This document shows, piece by piece, positions 20,657 through 31,234 of a stretch of 64,000 bases of DNA (its first letter is position 1; the number at the start of each line of letters is the position of its first letter). The translations under genes were made by a program, and so were the position numbers. The notes under the pieces are model-generated. The model was not told the DNA's origin. It was given only the letters and a program-made list of their open reading frames with translations, and did not search any database. Source of the stretch: Chaetoceros tenuissimus (taxonomy: Eukaryota > Bacillariophyta > Thalassiosirophyceae > Chaetocerotales > Chaetocerotaceae); NCBI GenBank assembly GCA_021927905.1, contig BLLK01000047.1, forward strand, positions 3,844,001 to 3,908,000, given 5' to 3'.

Positions 20657-21313
20657 GGTATTCTTTGTGATTATTAGATTTGCTCAGAGCTAGAGTGAAA
20701 ATGTATTCATTATTAGAGAGAAGAGAAATAATGAGTAAAATGAGAGAAATAAAGAGGAGAGAGATGCGTATTTGTCTTTTCCGTTCATGGACATGTTCCA
20801 TATTCAACCGTTTTTTACCCGCCAAGATCCATTTCATTTTTCTATATTTTCGAATATTAATTTAACATATAATTAGATTAGAGATATGGAGTACACTACT
20901 TGCTCAACTTAATACTATGATTTGAAATATTTTGATGATCCTTCAAGTAAGCTTCAATCTTAGCCTGCTTCCAACATAATGAGAGTCCGTCAACGACAAT
21001 AATTTAACGTCTCTGTGATATTTTACCAACCTGACGAGGTAAGTATGAGGAGAAAGCTGCTTTCCTTTTCGCTTTGCCTTTTTGCTTTTTTATATCTCTC
21101 TAGACTAATTTTTTAATCAATTGAAGATCTTATCTTGGTATATCATTGCTGAACGCCTCTCCTTTCATATTATTCTGCAGTTCATCAAGTTTCTATTGAA
21201 CCAAATTGTATATCCTTGAAAGAAGGCTATTCATAGATTCAAGAGTGCTTGCAAAACCGAACATTTACAGCTACGAGTAGAGATCAACTTTATCAAAATA
21301 CATACCAGATCCA
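20657..21313. other. Intergenic with possible 5'-UTR intron
   Basis: A consensus donor GAG/GTAAGT at 21039 and a pyrimidine-rich TTCTGCAG acceptor ending at 21180 bracket 142 bp upstream of the dynein-like gene. No coding sequence flanks them, so a 5'-UTR intron is the simplest reading. Confidence 0.4.
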
Positions 21314-22621
21314 ATGCCGCTATTTCCGAGTCTTTCCAAAACTTCGACATTTGCAGATGCCAACGATGAATCATCCTCTTCAGCACATCCACCAACAGTC
21401 ATTCAACTGCACAATGAAAAATCTATAAATTTTACAAATGCAACGATAACAAGTCATGAACAAGATTTCCGACCATTGACCTATCATACCACATCCGATG
21501 CATCATTGGGAATATGGAATTGTCACTGTCAAATTGAAAATTCACTACCGATGAAATTATGCCAAGAGATTACAGGACAAGTTTTATTTTTGTGTACGGT
21601 GGATCTAGACTGTTTGAATGATTTACAGTCGATATTGCATTCCATGTTGGAAAATATCAAGGGATATGTCGCTGCTTCTTCCCATGACAGTTCCCCAGAA
21701 GGATCTTCAGGATCAACTCTATTATCTCAATTGAAACAATGTACCTTTGGAAAAGCACCATTAGAAGAGTCAATGGATAATTTATGGAATATTCCAGTAA
21801 AAGATGGTCAAGATGCAAATGTCAATATATGTATTTTGTGCATGTTGCCAAAAGGAAATAAAGAAATTACATATCGGGACAAACAGGCTATAAATTTGAT
21901 TTCGTACCATTTGCAAAAATATTGTTCCGAGATTAATTGTACCCTGGCTTATTTGGAACCTATCCAAAAAGTGGTGGAAGGTGACAATGAGCAGGAGGAT
22001 GAGTCAAAGGTAGAACGGAAAGGTGATGCCTTCCTTCCGAAAGGTTTGACCATGAAGGAATTCATGAAAGAGATTCATAGCTTGTGTCTTGGTTCAAACA
22101 AAGAGGGTGAAAATGATCAGGATATAACAAGTCAAACTGAAGATCAACAAGAAGAAGGTGAAAATGATCAAGACTCTTCCACTCTTCATACGCAAGTTTC
22201 CATCTTTAGACCATACGAATATGATGTAGATTTAATCAATTCGGTCTTGTTGAGAGGTGCAGGCTGTCCAGGAGTTTGGAATGCCAACACTGATAGTTTA
22301 TGGAATGCCCTTCCTCCTACCCATCAAGAAAAATCAGATAAAGTCATGGATACAGTGAGTGAAGAGGCATCCAATGGCGATCACGAATGGTTGCAAAAAT
22401 TAGCAGACTCTGTCAGTGCATATGTTGGTGCTGCTGGATCTGGAAAAGATGATAAGTCAGTTCGATCTACTATGGATCAAACTATCAAGACTACCAGAAC
22501 AACAGCAACTGCTGCTACGAAGAAAAAAGTTATCCGAAAGAAACCAAGACCTTCTGGAGGGTCTGAAAAGGAAGATAACAAAGATGTACAAGATTTCTTC
22601 GCTGGATTACTTAACAAGTAG
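21314..22621 (+). CDS. Probable dynein light intermediate chain (divergent)
   Basis: This is a single-exon protein of 435 residues. Several blocks match the dynein LIC fold in order: SLGIWNCHCQIENSLPMKL (family: VWILDGD..LLKF), VLFLCTVDLDCLNDLQSILHSML (VILTLDMSKPW.IMESLQKW), NICILCMLPKGNKEITYRDK (VLVVCTKCD..HDYRD), INLISYHLQKYCSEINCTLAYLEP ([21 protein letters not shown]) and DAFLPKGL (DAVFIPAGW). The C-terminus ends in VQDFFAGLLNK, like the FFNxLL adaptor-binding helix of LIC1. The N-terminal P-loop found in animal LICs is missing. LIC links dynein heavy chain to cargo adaptors or, as D2LIC, serves intraflagellar transport. The comparison is from memory, so the identity is probable only. Confidence 0.6.
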   Translation: MPLFPSLSKTSTFADANDESSSSAHPPTVIQLHNEKSINFTNATITSHEQDFRPLTYHTTSDASLGIWNCHCQIENSLPMKLCQEITGQVLFLCTVDLDCLNDLQSILHSMLENIKGYVAASSHDSSPEGSSGSTLLSQLKQCTFGKAPLEESMDNLWNIPVKDGQDANVNICILCMLPKGNKEITYRDKQAINLISYHLQKYCSEINCTLAYLEPIQKVVEGDNEQEDESKVERKGDAFLPKGLTMKEFMKEIHSLCLGSNKEGENDQDITSQTEDQQEEGENDQDSSTLHTQVSIFRPYEYDVDLINSVLLRGAGCPGVWNANTDSLWNALPPTHQEKSDKVMDTVSEEASNGDHEWLQKLADSVSAYVGAAGSGKDDKSVRSTMDQTIKTTRTTATAATKKKVIRKKPRPSGGSEKEDNKDVQDFFAGLLNK

Positions 22622-22740
22622 AAACAACAATCCCATCTGTTTGGCGTACTGATACAAGAAAGAGTAGTTAAAGTAATCCATAACAAGGGAATCATAATCG
22701 AAGCTAAATTATAAAAGTAATTCTATTTACCCAATGGTCC

Positions 22741-25700
22741 TTATCTTCTTCTACCTCTGCCGCCCCGGCCACGACCTCCTTTACCTCTTCCGCGTCCGCG
22801 ACCACCGCGTCCACCTTTTCTTGCTGCTCTTTCTTGACCTCGATAGGTTCTGACTGTATCCATAAACTTTTCGTCTTGGAAAAATGCCAAGGTTTGCTTA
22901 GTACCACCATCTTCCAGAGGTGATTCTCCTGCCTTGTATTCAATTCTAATCAATCTTTGATCTGTTTCCTCGTCTTTCTTATCAAGGATAGTCAATTTGT
23001 CTATTGACTTTGGTAGATAATACACTGTTGGATCACGAGTAGAGACGAGACGCCATTTAGGCCCAAAATGAGTGTCCAAGGTGAGAACTCCATCACCATC
23101 TGGATCTTCAGCGACAGTCAATTCCTCAATTAATGGATGACCATCAGGGTGAGGACATTCCAAAATAAATTGTCTTCCGCCCATGCTTCTTGCTTGTCTT
23201 TCCTTATTCTCATCTTCGCGATCAACATCGTCTGCAGCTGCTGCTTTATCCTCGCCAGGAATTGGACCCCATTCTGGAATGGGATTATTATAGCATCGAG
23301 GACAGAGAGGGAAGGTCCTTTCAGGCTGCGCTAAATGTTAACAACATGATGGAAAATCAATATAGAAGAAAACTACAACATTGCACTTACGTTTCCTACC
23401 GCATAGGTACACAACTCAAAATTACAACCTTCTACCGGGCAATTTCTACCGCTCCATTCCCTGACAACTCCTCCCATAGGCAAAGGATAAACGGTCTCAG
23501 TGTATTTGTTATACAACCTATAATATTGTTAGAAAGATGTATGCAAATATTTTAAGCGTGGATGTTGTGATAGATTGTCTTACCTCGCGGGCGGGCCTGT
23601 AATATAGGTCAAATATCTCCTGCTAAAACCACAACGAGTAAATGGTTTTCCAATATCTTGAAGCTTTGCAAATGAAGAACCAAAAAGAACATCCATCTTT
23701 GTAATGTCCTTTACAAAGTTTTCGAATTTTGATTTGAAAACATCTATTGCGTTCCTGAGCACAGTGTCCTTATCCGCTAGACCCTTTGCTACTTTGTTGC
23801 ACTCATTTTCAATATCTGCACGGACTTTAGGAAGAACAAGAGAGCTGTCAATAAGATGGTAGCCTTGAGCAAGAACAAGACCTAGCTTTGAAGGAACAAG
23901 CTTTCTCCCTGTAACAAGTTCAACGTAATTTCTCTTGATGATGTTTTCAATATGTGTCGCAATAGACGCATCTGTTCCGATACCATTCTTTTCCATAAGA
24001 TTGATAAGCTCTGCTTCTGATAAATGCTTTGGAGCCGTAGTCATTTTTTCCTTGATCCCAAGAGTTCCGCGGAGACCAGCAGCTTGGACAGCTACCTTGG
24101 ACTGGGACGCCTCCTTTGCATTTGTCAACGAAAAAATCTCTCCTACATTGAATTCGGGAAGATTCTCAACTTCATCAACCTCATCTTCCACAGTGTATTC
24201 GGCATTTTCGTCAGCTTCATCACCATATTCTTTATGTAATAGGACGGCAAGGAACCCAGGTTTCTTCATTTGTTTACCTCGCAATGTAAATGTTCCCTTT
24301 TCTCCAAGAGACTCAATTGCAACTGTTACTCGAGTATTGTTCCATAAAGCATCTGAACTAACCGAAGCAATGAAATGGCGTGTTACCAACTCATAAACCC
24401 TTGCCATATCACCATGCAATTCATACTGCCCAGCTGCTCTACAAGGAGTGATTGGAGGATGGTCACCCATATCAACACCACCTCTACTCTTGCAGTTTCC
24501 ATTCTCGATCAAATCTCTAACATATGAACCCCAGCGAGTATCGGAAGATTGCATTCTCAGAGCACCTTTGATATCAAACGATTTTGGATATGCAGACGAC
24601 TCAGTTCTAGGATACGATAGATATCCACTCAAATATAAAGACTCTGCCACTTTCATAGCTTGATGCGGACCAATACCGAGTGCCTTACTACATGCTTTGA
24701 GCAAATTTACAGTGTTGAGAGGGACTGGTCGACCCTGTTTCTTTTCTTTCGACACAACATTTGTCACCTTTGCAACGGGCGTTTCAGACTCAAATACTGT
24801 TTTGATGAGTTTATGTATCTTTTGCTGATTGAACGATCTTCCCGCATTGGATTGAGCTTTGAAAACTCTTCCCCTCTTGTATAGTCCCAAGTCAAGCAAC
24901 CAGTACGGTTCGGGTTTAAAAGTTTCAATATCAATGTGTCTCTTGACACAAAATCCCAAGGTTGGTGTCTGACAAGGACCATAGGAAAGAACCGCACTAT
25001 CCAAATCACCATATCTTCCTTGAAAGTATCTAGTTTGAAATCTAGAAAATGCAACCCCAACTTTCAAATCAAGTTCTTGCCTTGCATCCACAGCCAGACT
25101 TTGATTCTTATCTGGTTTTCCAAGTGAATCATATGCCTTCTTGATATCACTAGGATTAATGGCACTGAAATAAGCTCTATAGACTCGATCATAAGGATTC
25201 GACCCCTCCATACGATCCATACAAACATCTAAACATTCAAATGCAATATTTTCACCTTCCCGATCACAATCCAACCAAAGCACTATAAAATTCACACCTT
25301 TGGCCGCATCTTTCAAATGTTTGACAACAGAACCTTTACATGCAGTCTTTTTAATAGGTGCTTGAAATAAATCAAGTGGATCAACCGAATCCCAAGATTG
25401 ATATTGTTGTGGAAAGTCTACACTAAACACATGTCCCGCTACAGATGTTACACGATGTATGCATTTACTCGCCATGGGTGCTTTTGGAAAATCAGGATTT
25501 GTAAATTCATGAATGGGCATGATGCCTCTGTTGGAATGAAAATCTCTTGATAAGCCTCTTGCGATGGATTCTGCAATACTTGGTTTTTCAGCAATGTGAA
25601 GTACTGTAATCTTTTCACCTTTTTTATAATCTGGTCGATTGGTGGTTTGTGGCTGATTTGGTGGTATGGACGGAACCAATTTTGGTTGCTGCTTTGGTTT

Positions 25701-26243
25701 CTTATCATTTTTGGAAGTTTCCTTTTTATTTTTTGGCTGTTGATCCTTTTTCTTTTTGGAATCTTTTTCTTTTTTGGATGCAGTAGGTGCATCCTTTGCT
25801 TTCTCATTCTTTTGCTTCTTTTCATTTTGCTTCTTTTTAGAATCACCTTTGCCATCCTTTTTCTGACTCTTTTTCCCTTGTTTCTCATTTCCCTTCTTTT
25901 CATTTTTCTTTTCATGTTTCTTTGGTTTAATTTCCAATTGTTCCATCTGCTGTGTCACTCCTTGATTCGGATCAAACACAGCAGCAGATGCATTCAACGT
26001 CTTTTCTTCTTGTTGTTGTTGTGGTTCATTTTGCTTCTTTGCACCACGTCCTCCTCTTCCACCTCGACCTCCACGTCCAGTACGGCCTCCTCTTCCTCGT
26101 CCTCTGCCTCTATGATTGAAGAATGTGAATGTGATCATAAGATGAAAAAAAGAAGATCATAAAAGATGATGGTTCGGTGCATACCTTCCTCTGCCGCCTC
26201 CTCGGCCTCTCCCTCTTGCTTCATTGCCTCGACCTTCTGTCAT
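22741..26243 (-). CDS. TOP3B: DNA/RNA topoisomerase III-beta with N- and C-terminal RGG boxes
   Basis: Four exons join in frame: 26185-26243, 23584-26109, 23391-23517 and 22741-23325. The introns are 75, 66 and 65 bp with GTAT/GTAAG donors and CAG/TAG acceptors, giving 1098 residues. Type IA features are clear: Toprim motifs VLHIAEKPSIAES (near 190) and DCDREGEN (300-307), RQELDLKVGVAFSRFQT, and SYPRTES with catalytic Tyr519. Zinc-finger-like CPVEGCNFELC and FPLCPRCYNNP follow in exons 3-4, as in TOP3B. The C-terminus is GRGGRGRGRGKGGRG. The N-terminus also has an RGG box (residues 4-42) followed by about 90 Lys-rich residues. TOP3B acts on DNA and mRNA; RGG boxes bind RNA. It is the only TOP3 in the window. 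Confidence 0.93.
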
Positions 26244-26587
26244 TGTAAAATCAATGTATGAATACTCTGTAAACTTGTAATTAGACGGAGTATGAAAATG
26301 GATGATCCTATGAGATGGTATCTTTCTCCTTTCCCTTCATTCTTCATCTTTTTATATAACCCGTATTGGACTAAGGAGAAGATTCATACTTACTAAACTA
26401 ACTTTTCTTCAAATAATTACCATTGTTCTGAACCATAGAAAACTTGAAAATTCAAGATAGATAATACCTTTTGCTCTATATAATTTGACCTAGATTATTA
26501 ATCATTTGGGCTGACAAGAACTCGCGTCGCTATTTCCAAAGAAAAAGAAATTGAAAGGCAAGTATGCCCGTTAATTAAATTTAACCG

Positions 26588-26605
26588 CCATGTTTACAAA
26601 CATGG
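26588..26605. promoter_or_regulatory. Palindrome CCATGTTTACAAACATGG, copy 1
   Basis: A perfect 8-bp inverted repeat with a 2-bp centre lies 138 bp before the LRR start codon. It is kept intact in the second unit although flanking bases differ, suggesting a protein-binding site or a UTR hairpin. Confidence 0.45.
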
Positions 26606-26743
26606 AAGAGGAACGAGCACAGCAGAGCAAGCTCGCAAGCAATATATCGCAGCATCGCAGCGGCAGACTCAAGCAGAACAAAGATAGGTTGAAAAGATTT
26701 CTTCATAAAACAAGCTAGCCGCTGAAAAGTACCTTCTCAAAAG

Positions 26744-27870
26744 ATGAGGGTTCAAACAGAGGAATGGCGGCGGTTCATTCCAGGAGTCCGAATGTACAAA
26801 GGAAAGAAGACTCTCTTTTACAATGGAGAGAAAATCTATGAAGGAGAAGCATGGGATGGCCGCCCTCTTATTCATGATAAAGAAGAAAGAGATTCATGGG
26901 AAGTCATCTGGTATTACCTGGAGTTGAGATAATTCCTGAATTCACTTTCTTCGATTGTATAAATATCGAGACAGTGTTTATGGATGATATAGTACGAAGA
27001 ATTGAAAAAGATGCTTTCTCGCATTGCACGGATCTTGCATTTATCAAACTCTCCAGAAATTTGGAATACGTTGGACAAACTGCATTCTGGAGTTGTGACT
27101 CTTTGACTTCAATATTTATTCCGCAATCATGTAGAGCGATTGGTGAATGGGCATTTCAATGTTGCAAAAAGTTGATCATCGTGAGTATTCCTCAAAATGT
27201 TCAACTTGGTCGTGGTGTTTTTGAATGCACAGCATTGATAAAGAAATCTCCACTTCAACTTGATGGATATGGTGGATATGACGAGGAGCACGATGAGGAA
27301 GCAGTCCAATGGTTTAGGTCGATCAACAATGACGAAATACATTCACTTCATCGCGCATGTTCCTGTTTCAATCCTTTATCCGAAATCATTCATGACTTGG
27401 TAAAACGACTAGGCATCGATGCCATGAGAATGAAAAACTCCATTGGTATCACACCTTCCCAATATTTAGAAGCGAACACGTTTACGACTATATCTGAAAA
27501 GGAGATTATCAATCGATATATTTTAGATTCTTCAATAGAGTGGTGTTAGAGGTGTGTTTTGTGCTCGATTCTGCATTCGATTGAAGAAAAAGTGTGCTCC
27601 ATTCGATTTTTGAATTTAGGGTTCTCACCACACTTTTTTGAAAAAAAATCAAATTATGTGCTCGATTTTGCGTCCGCTCAAAATCTAGAACATTTTTCTT
27701 CTACGCATAAATGGTATCTCAAGTACGTGGCCTTTCTACATTTCATCCTCAATTCAAAAATGAAAATTGGGCTTGAAAAGAATCTGTGCTCAATCGAATC
27801 AAACGCAAAAACATCGAGAGCACAGATTCCTAACACCACTCTAATGGGGGAGATTGTACTTTTGAGATAA
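26744..27870 (+). pseudogene. Broken BspA-like leucine-rich-repeat gene (paralogue 1)
   Basis: The start MRVQTEEWRRFIPGVRMYKG matches the intact paralogue at 28589. After about 55 codons the frame shifts: near 26912 one base is missing relative to the paralogue, so the first frame ends at 26932. The LRR body continues in another frame from about 26910 (LPGVEIIPEFTF, then LRR_5-type units with F/L at fixed spacing). A MITE at 27536-27843 interrupts the last codons, and the body frame stops inside the MITE repeat. The original tail (MGEIVLLR) survives after the insertion at 27844-27870. With two separate lesions it is most likely a pseudogene, although the body frame alone could still give a shorter LRR protein. 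Confidence 0.8.
27536..27843. mobile_element. 308-bp MITE with 14-bp terminal inverted repeats
   Basis: Perfect 14-bp terminal repeats TAGAGTGGTGTTAG (27536-27549) and complement (27830-27843) bound a non-coding AT-rich element. The subterminal parts are also partly complementary (GTGCTCGATT-like). It is absent at the same place in the paralogue at 29370, which defines the insertion. The ends read TA...TA, compatible with a TA target duplication of the Tc1/mariner kind, but the small indel beside it makes the target site uncertain. No transposase is encoded, so it would have been moved in trans. Confidence 0.85.
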
Positions 27871-28440
27871 TTCAATGTTGGGGCTGGGGCGACTTCAAAG
27901 CATTGTATACTTTAGATCCAGTACAATTTAAAGAATAAGCAGAAGTTTGACTGACTGCAATATTCATTATAGACTTTGTATAATTTACATTCATTTGCTT
28001 ATTTATCACGAGTGTAATCTCAAATTTTGGTATCGTCATATATCATTCAAGTTCGTAATCATTTGTTCGGTCCAATGTCACCTCTACGAGTACTTCACAC
28101 GGGACAATGTATGACTTCTTTGCAAACTTGGTAATTAGATTGAATATGAAAATGGATGATGGTATCTTTCTCCTTCATTCTCTTCATGACCCATATTGAC
28201 TAAGGAGAAAAGATTCATCCTTACTAAACTATTCTTCAAATAATGATTGTTCTGAACCATTACTTTACTTTGAAGAGGAAACTTGAATCCAAGATAGATA
28301 ATGCACTTTGCTTTACTTGATTTGAACTAGATTGAAATGAAATCATTGGGCTTCCAAGAACTCACATCTCTATTTCGAAATAAAAAAGAGTATGAAATAG
28401 AAAAGTGAAGGCAAAGTATGTACGTTAATTGAAATAACCG

Positions 28441-28458
28441 CCATGTTTACAAACATGG
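28441..28458. promoter_or_regulatory. Palindrome CCATGTTTACAAACATGG, copy 2
   Basis: The same 18-bp palindrome as in unit 1, here 130 bp before the start codon of the intact LRR gene. Confidence 0.45.
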
Positions 28459-28588
28459 AAATAGAGAGCAGCAACGCAGCAACGCAAAGCAGTTCACACC
28501 GTTCAGCACATACGATAGAACAAAGATATATAGAGAAGAGTAATTCTTGAAAAGGAAGCAAGCTGCTGAAGAGTAGCACCCTTAAAAG

Positions 28589-29398
28589 ATGAGGGTACAG
28601 ACGGAAGAATGGCGTCGATTCATTCCTGGGATACGTATGTACAAAGGAAAAAAGACTCTATTTTATAATGGAGAGAAACTTTGGGAAGGAGGTTTGCACG
28701 GCATCCCTCTCATTCATGACGGAGAAGAAAGATATTCTTGGGAGGTTATAATTGTATTACCTGGAGTTGAAATCATTCCTGAATTTACTTTTAACGATTG
28801 TGAAGTAAAGACAGTCATCATGGCTGATACTGTCAAGAGAATTGAAAAGGATGCTTTCGCAGATTGTTGGAGTCTTGTATTTGTGAAACTCTCGAGATAT
28901 TTGGAATACATTGGAGACCGTGCATTCTTTGGTTGTGACTCTTTACCTTCGATCTTTGTCCCTCCTTCTTGTAGAGAGATTGGCGGTTGGGCATTTCAAT
29001 ATTGCAAAAAGTTGATCATCTTGACCATGCCTCGAAATGTAGAACTCGGCTGTCTTGTTTTTGACAACACATTATTGATGAAGAAATCTCCAATTGACAC
29101 TGATGAAGATGGTGAATATAACGAGGGCATCGATGAAGAAGCAATACAATGGGTTAGGTCCATCAATAATGAAGAAATACACGCACTTCATCGCGCGTGT
29201 TCCTCTTTCAATCCTTTATCCGAAATCATTCATGACTTGGTAAAGAGACTAGGCATCAATGCCATGAGAATGAAAAACTTAATTGGTATCACACCTTCCC
29301 AATATTTGGAAGCGAATACGTTTGCTGTTATATCTGAAAAGGAGATTGTCAACAGATATATTTTAGATTCAATGGGAGAGATTGTACTTTTCAGATAA
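28589..29398 (+). CDS. BspA-like leucine-rich-repeat protein (intact paralogue)
   Basis: The 269-residue protein starts MRVQTEEWRRFIPGIRMYKG, a start shared by a large diatom LRR family. Residues 50-145 hold about four LRR_5 (BspA-type) units with pattern V..I...AF..C.SL.....S..L..I...AF (RIEKDAFADCWSL, YIGDRAFFGCDSL, EIGGWAFQYCKKL). The C-terminal 100 residues form an acidic linker and a helical domain with IHALHRACSSFNPLSEIIHDLVKRLG and GITPSQYLEANTF, also typical of the family. There is no signal peptide. BspA-type repeats mediate protein binding, but the partner and role in diatoms are unknown. Confidence 0.85.
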   Translation: MRVQTEEWRRFIPGIRMYKGKKTLFYNGEKLWEGGLHGIPLIHDGEERYSWEVIIVLPGVEIIPEFTFNDCEVKTVIMADTVKRIEKDAFADCWSLVFVKLSRYLEYIGDRAFFGCDSLPSIFVPPSCREIGGWAFQYCKKLIILTMPRNVELGCLVFDNTLLMKKSPIDTDEDGEYNEGIDEEAIQWVRSINNEEIHALHRACSSFNPLSEIIHDLVKRLGINAMRMKNLIGITPSQYLEANTFAVISEKEIVNRYILDSMGEIVLFR

Positions 29399-29899
29399 TG
29401 AGATTGTGGCAGCTTCAAAGCATTACATAATTTCGAAGTAATCTTTGATGAGATACGCGTATGATATCTCCTGTACAATTTAAATTGTAAACTACAGTTC
29501 AACTGACTACAAATTCATTATATACTTTGTATAATTTACAATCATTTGTTTATTTATCACAAGTGCAACCTCTGAACACTACACACTAATTCTTCGAAGC
29601 TTCCATAATTTGGTATCGTCATATTTAATATATGTGATATTGATAAAAGTTTTGCAATCTATTTGGTGATGTTCGATCCAATGTCGACCTCTACTTCACA
29701 CGGACAATTTAAGCCGTTAAAAGAATAACGTTTATAAAAATGGTCATTTGATAACTTTTTGTCTCTTTTTGTATCACTAATAATTTCACCGAAGACATGG
29801 GCAGAGATGATTCACGCGAAGCAATTCAAATATCCGCACTCTTCTCCATCCTATCAAATAATCAAATACATTTTTCTACAATTCATAAATACTGAAATC
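29399..29899. other. Intergenic, end of duplication and GT25 promoter
   Basis: Holds the 3' end of duplication unit 2 (to 29708). The frame of the next gene is open from an ATG at 29759, but the likely start is downstream. No other gene is seen. Confidence 0.4.
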
Positions 29900-31234
29900 A
29901 TGATGAGAGAAAAGAAATCATCACTACGCAAAAAATGTATAGTTGTTTCCATTCTACTATTTGGCATATATACAATCTACAGCGACTCAGGATCAGATAA
30001 CATACATTCCACGAGATATTTATCGGAATCAGATGGACATCATGAGTGTGCAGGTTGGTGTTTTAATCATGAAGCCAAATGGGAGGAGAAATGTACCTAT
30101 AAAGGTTGTGCAGGATGTAAGGATCAGTGTGATACTAAAGAGAGTCCTACACAAGAGACTCATGCGAATGTGAAGGAGAGTGCGGATCATGCTGAAACCG
30201 AACATACTGATGTACAGTTTTGTCAAGGGTGGTGTATTGAACATCCTGCTTCATGGCAAACAAAATGTTTATATAAAGGTTGTATAGGATGTGGTCAATG
30301 CTTGGATGAAAATGAAACTCTTTCAGAAGAACATGAAGAACCAAAAATGACCAGTACGAAAATGGATTGTCGAGGTTGGTGTCCGACTCATCCTGTTTCT
30401 TGGGATCATAAGTGTACTTATTACAATTTATGCTCTGGTTGTGATGAATGTGCGAAAATACAACATGTTGAGAAAAAGACTAGTGGAAAAAGTGATTGCC
30501 AAGGATGGTGTTCTTCTCATCCTATTTCATGGGATCATAAATGTGCCTATTACAATGTATGTTCAGGTTGTGATGAATGTTCCACCATGACAAGTGATGA
30601 AGAAACTACACCTGTTTCCATTGATCGTATATATTACATTAATATGGACCATCGTACTGATAAACGAGAATTTATGGAATCATGGCTTGAGCCATTTTCG
30701 AAAAAGTATTCCGTCCCTTACCAACGAATATCAGGTAAAACAGGTGATACGGGAGATTGTTCACAAGGGGTGAGAGATGAAGCATGTATAGGATTGACTG
30801 GACTTTTGTATTCCAATTGGGATATTATGGATAATTACAATACAACGGGAATCACTCTTGTATTGGAAGATGACTATGAAATACGAAACTATAATAAACT
30901 TCTAAAGTCAATCGAAAAGGCACCTTCAGATTGGGATGTGCTTCGATTTGACTCTTGGCAACAGCCACGAGTAAGTTTTCCAAGGTTTTACATGCGTGGA
31001 CTTGGATCGGGATTTCGAACTTCTTCCCCTAGAAATGGGTACTTTTGTGGAGGAACGCATATTACTGTTTGGAGAGGGGATAAAGTGGAGAAACTGCAAA
31101 ATCATTGGGATATGCATCCAAGGTTGCCAATTGACTGTGCGTTGGCAAATGATAACATCACCAGCTATTTCCTAATGACTCGCGTAGGAAAGTTAGATAG
31201 AAGTAGGGGTAGTGACGTTCCTAAACTTTTGTAA
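29900..31234 (+). CDS. GT25-family glycosyltransferase with four Cys-rich repeats
   Basis: I start at the ATG at 29900, just before a basic stretch and signal anchor (KKCIVVSILLFGIYTIY), giving 444 residues; an upstream in-frame ATG at 29759 adds nothing recognisable. Four six-cysteine modules follow at about 50-77, 108-134, 157-184 and 200-227, each with CxGWC..HP.SW..KC.Y..C.GC..C. The GT25 (LPS/procollagen galactosyltransferase-like) domain begins at about 241: DRIYYINMDHRTDKREFM, then ITLVLEDDYEI with the acidic EDD motif, GYFCGGTHITVWR, and a final PIDCALA. GT25 enzymes transfer galactose or glucose in the Golgi/ER lumen or at envelopes. The modules may hold the enzyme on its acceptor; that is inference. 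Confidence 0.85.
   Translation: MMREKKSSLRKKCIVVSILLFGIYTIYSDSGSDNIHSTRYLSESDGHHECAGWCFNHEAKWEEKCTYKGCAGCKDQCDTKESPTQETHANVKESADHAETEHTDVQFCQGWCIEHPASWQTKCLYKGCIGCGQCLDENETLSEEHEEPKMTSTKMDCRGWCPTHPVSWDHKCTYYNLCSGCDECAKIQHVEKKTSGKSDCQGWCSSHPISWDHKCAYYNVCSGCDECSTMTSDEETTPVSIDRIYYINMDHRTDKREFMESWLEPFSKKYSVPYQRISGKTGDTGDCSQGVRDEACIGLTGLLYSNWDIMDNYNTTGITLVLEDDYEIRNYNKLLKSIEKAPSDWDVLRFDSWQQPRVSFPRFYMRGLGSGFRTSSPRNGYFCGGTHITVWRGDKVEKLQNHWDMHPRLPIDCALANDNITSYFLMTRVGKLDRSRGSDVPKLL

Larger units (their letters stand above)
26252..28104 (+). repeat. Segmental duplication, unit 1 (contains MITE)
   Basis: This unit aligns by eye with 28105-29708 through the upstream region, the LRR gene and the 3' flank ending in CACGGGACAAT. 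It includes the 5' side of TOP3B. The extra length relative to unit 2 is mainly the 308-bp MITE. Confidence 0.8.
28105..29708 (+). repeat. Segmental duplication, unit 2
   Basis: Direct tandem partner of 26252-28104. The junction lies at CAATGTATGA, which opens both units. Gene and flanks are diverged but alignable throughout, so the duplication is not recent. Confidence 0.8.

Noticed and set aside
25596-26162. Very hydrophobic 188-codon plus-strand frame resembling a membrane protein
   Set aside because: It is the antisense of the Lys-rich stretch of TOP3B; AAG/AAA codons read as Leu/Phe on the other strand.
27559-27870. 103-codon frame running through the MITE into the old LRR tail
   Set aside because: It is a chance fusion of non-coding MITE sequence with the surviving last codons of the broken gene.
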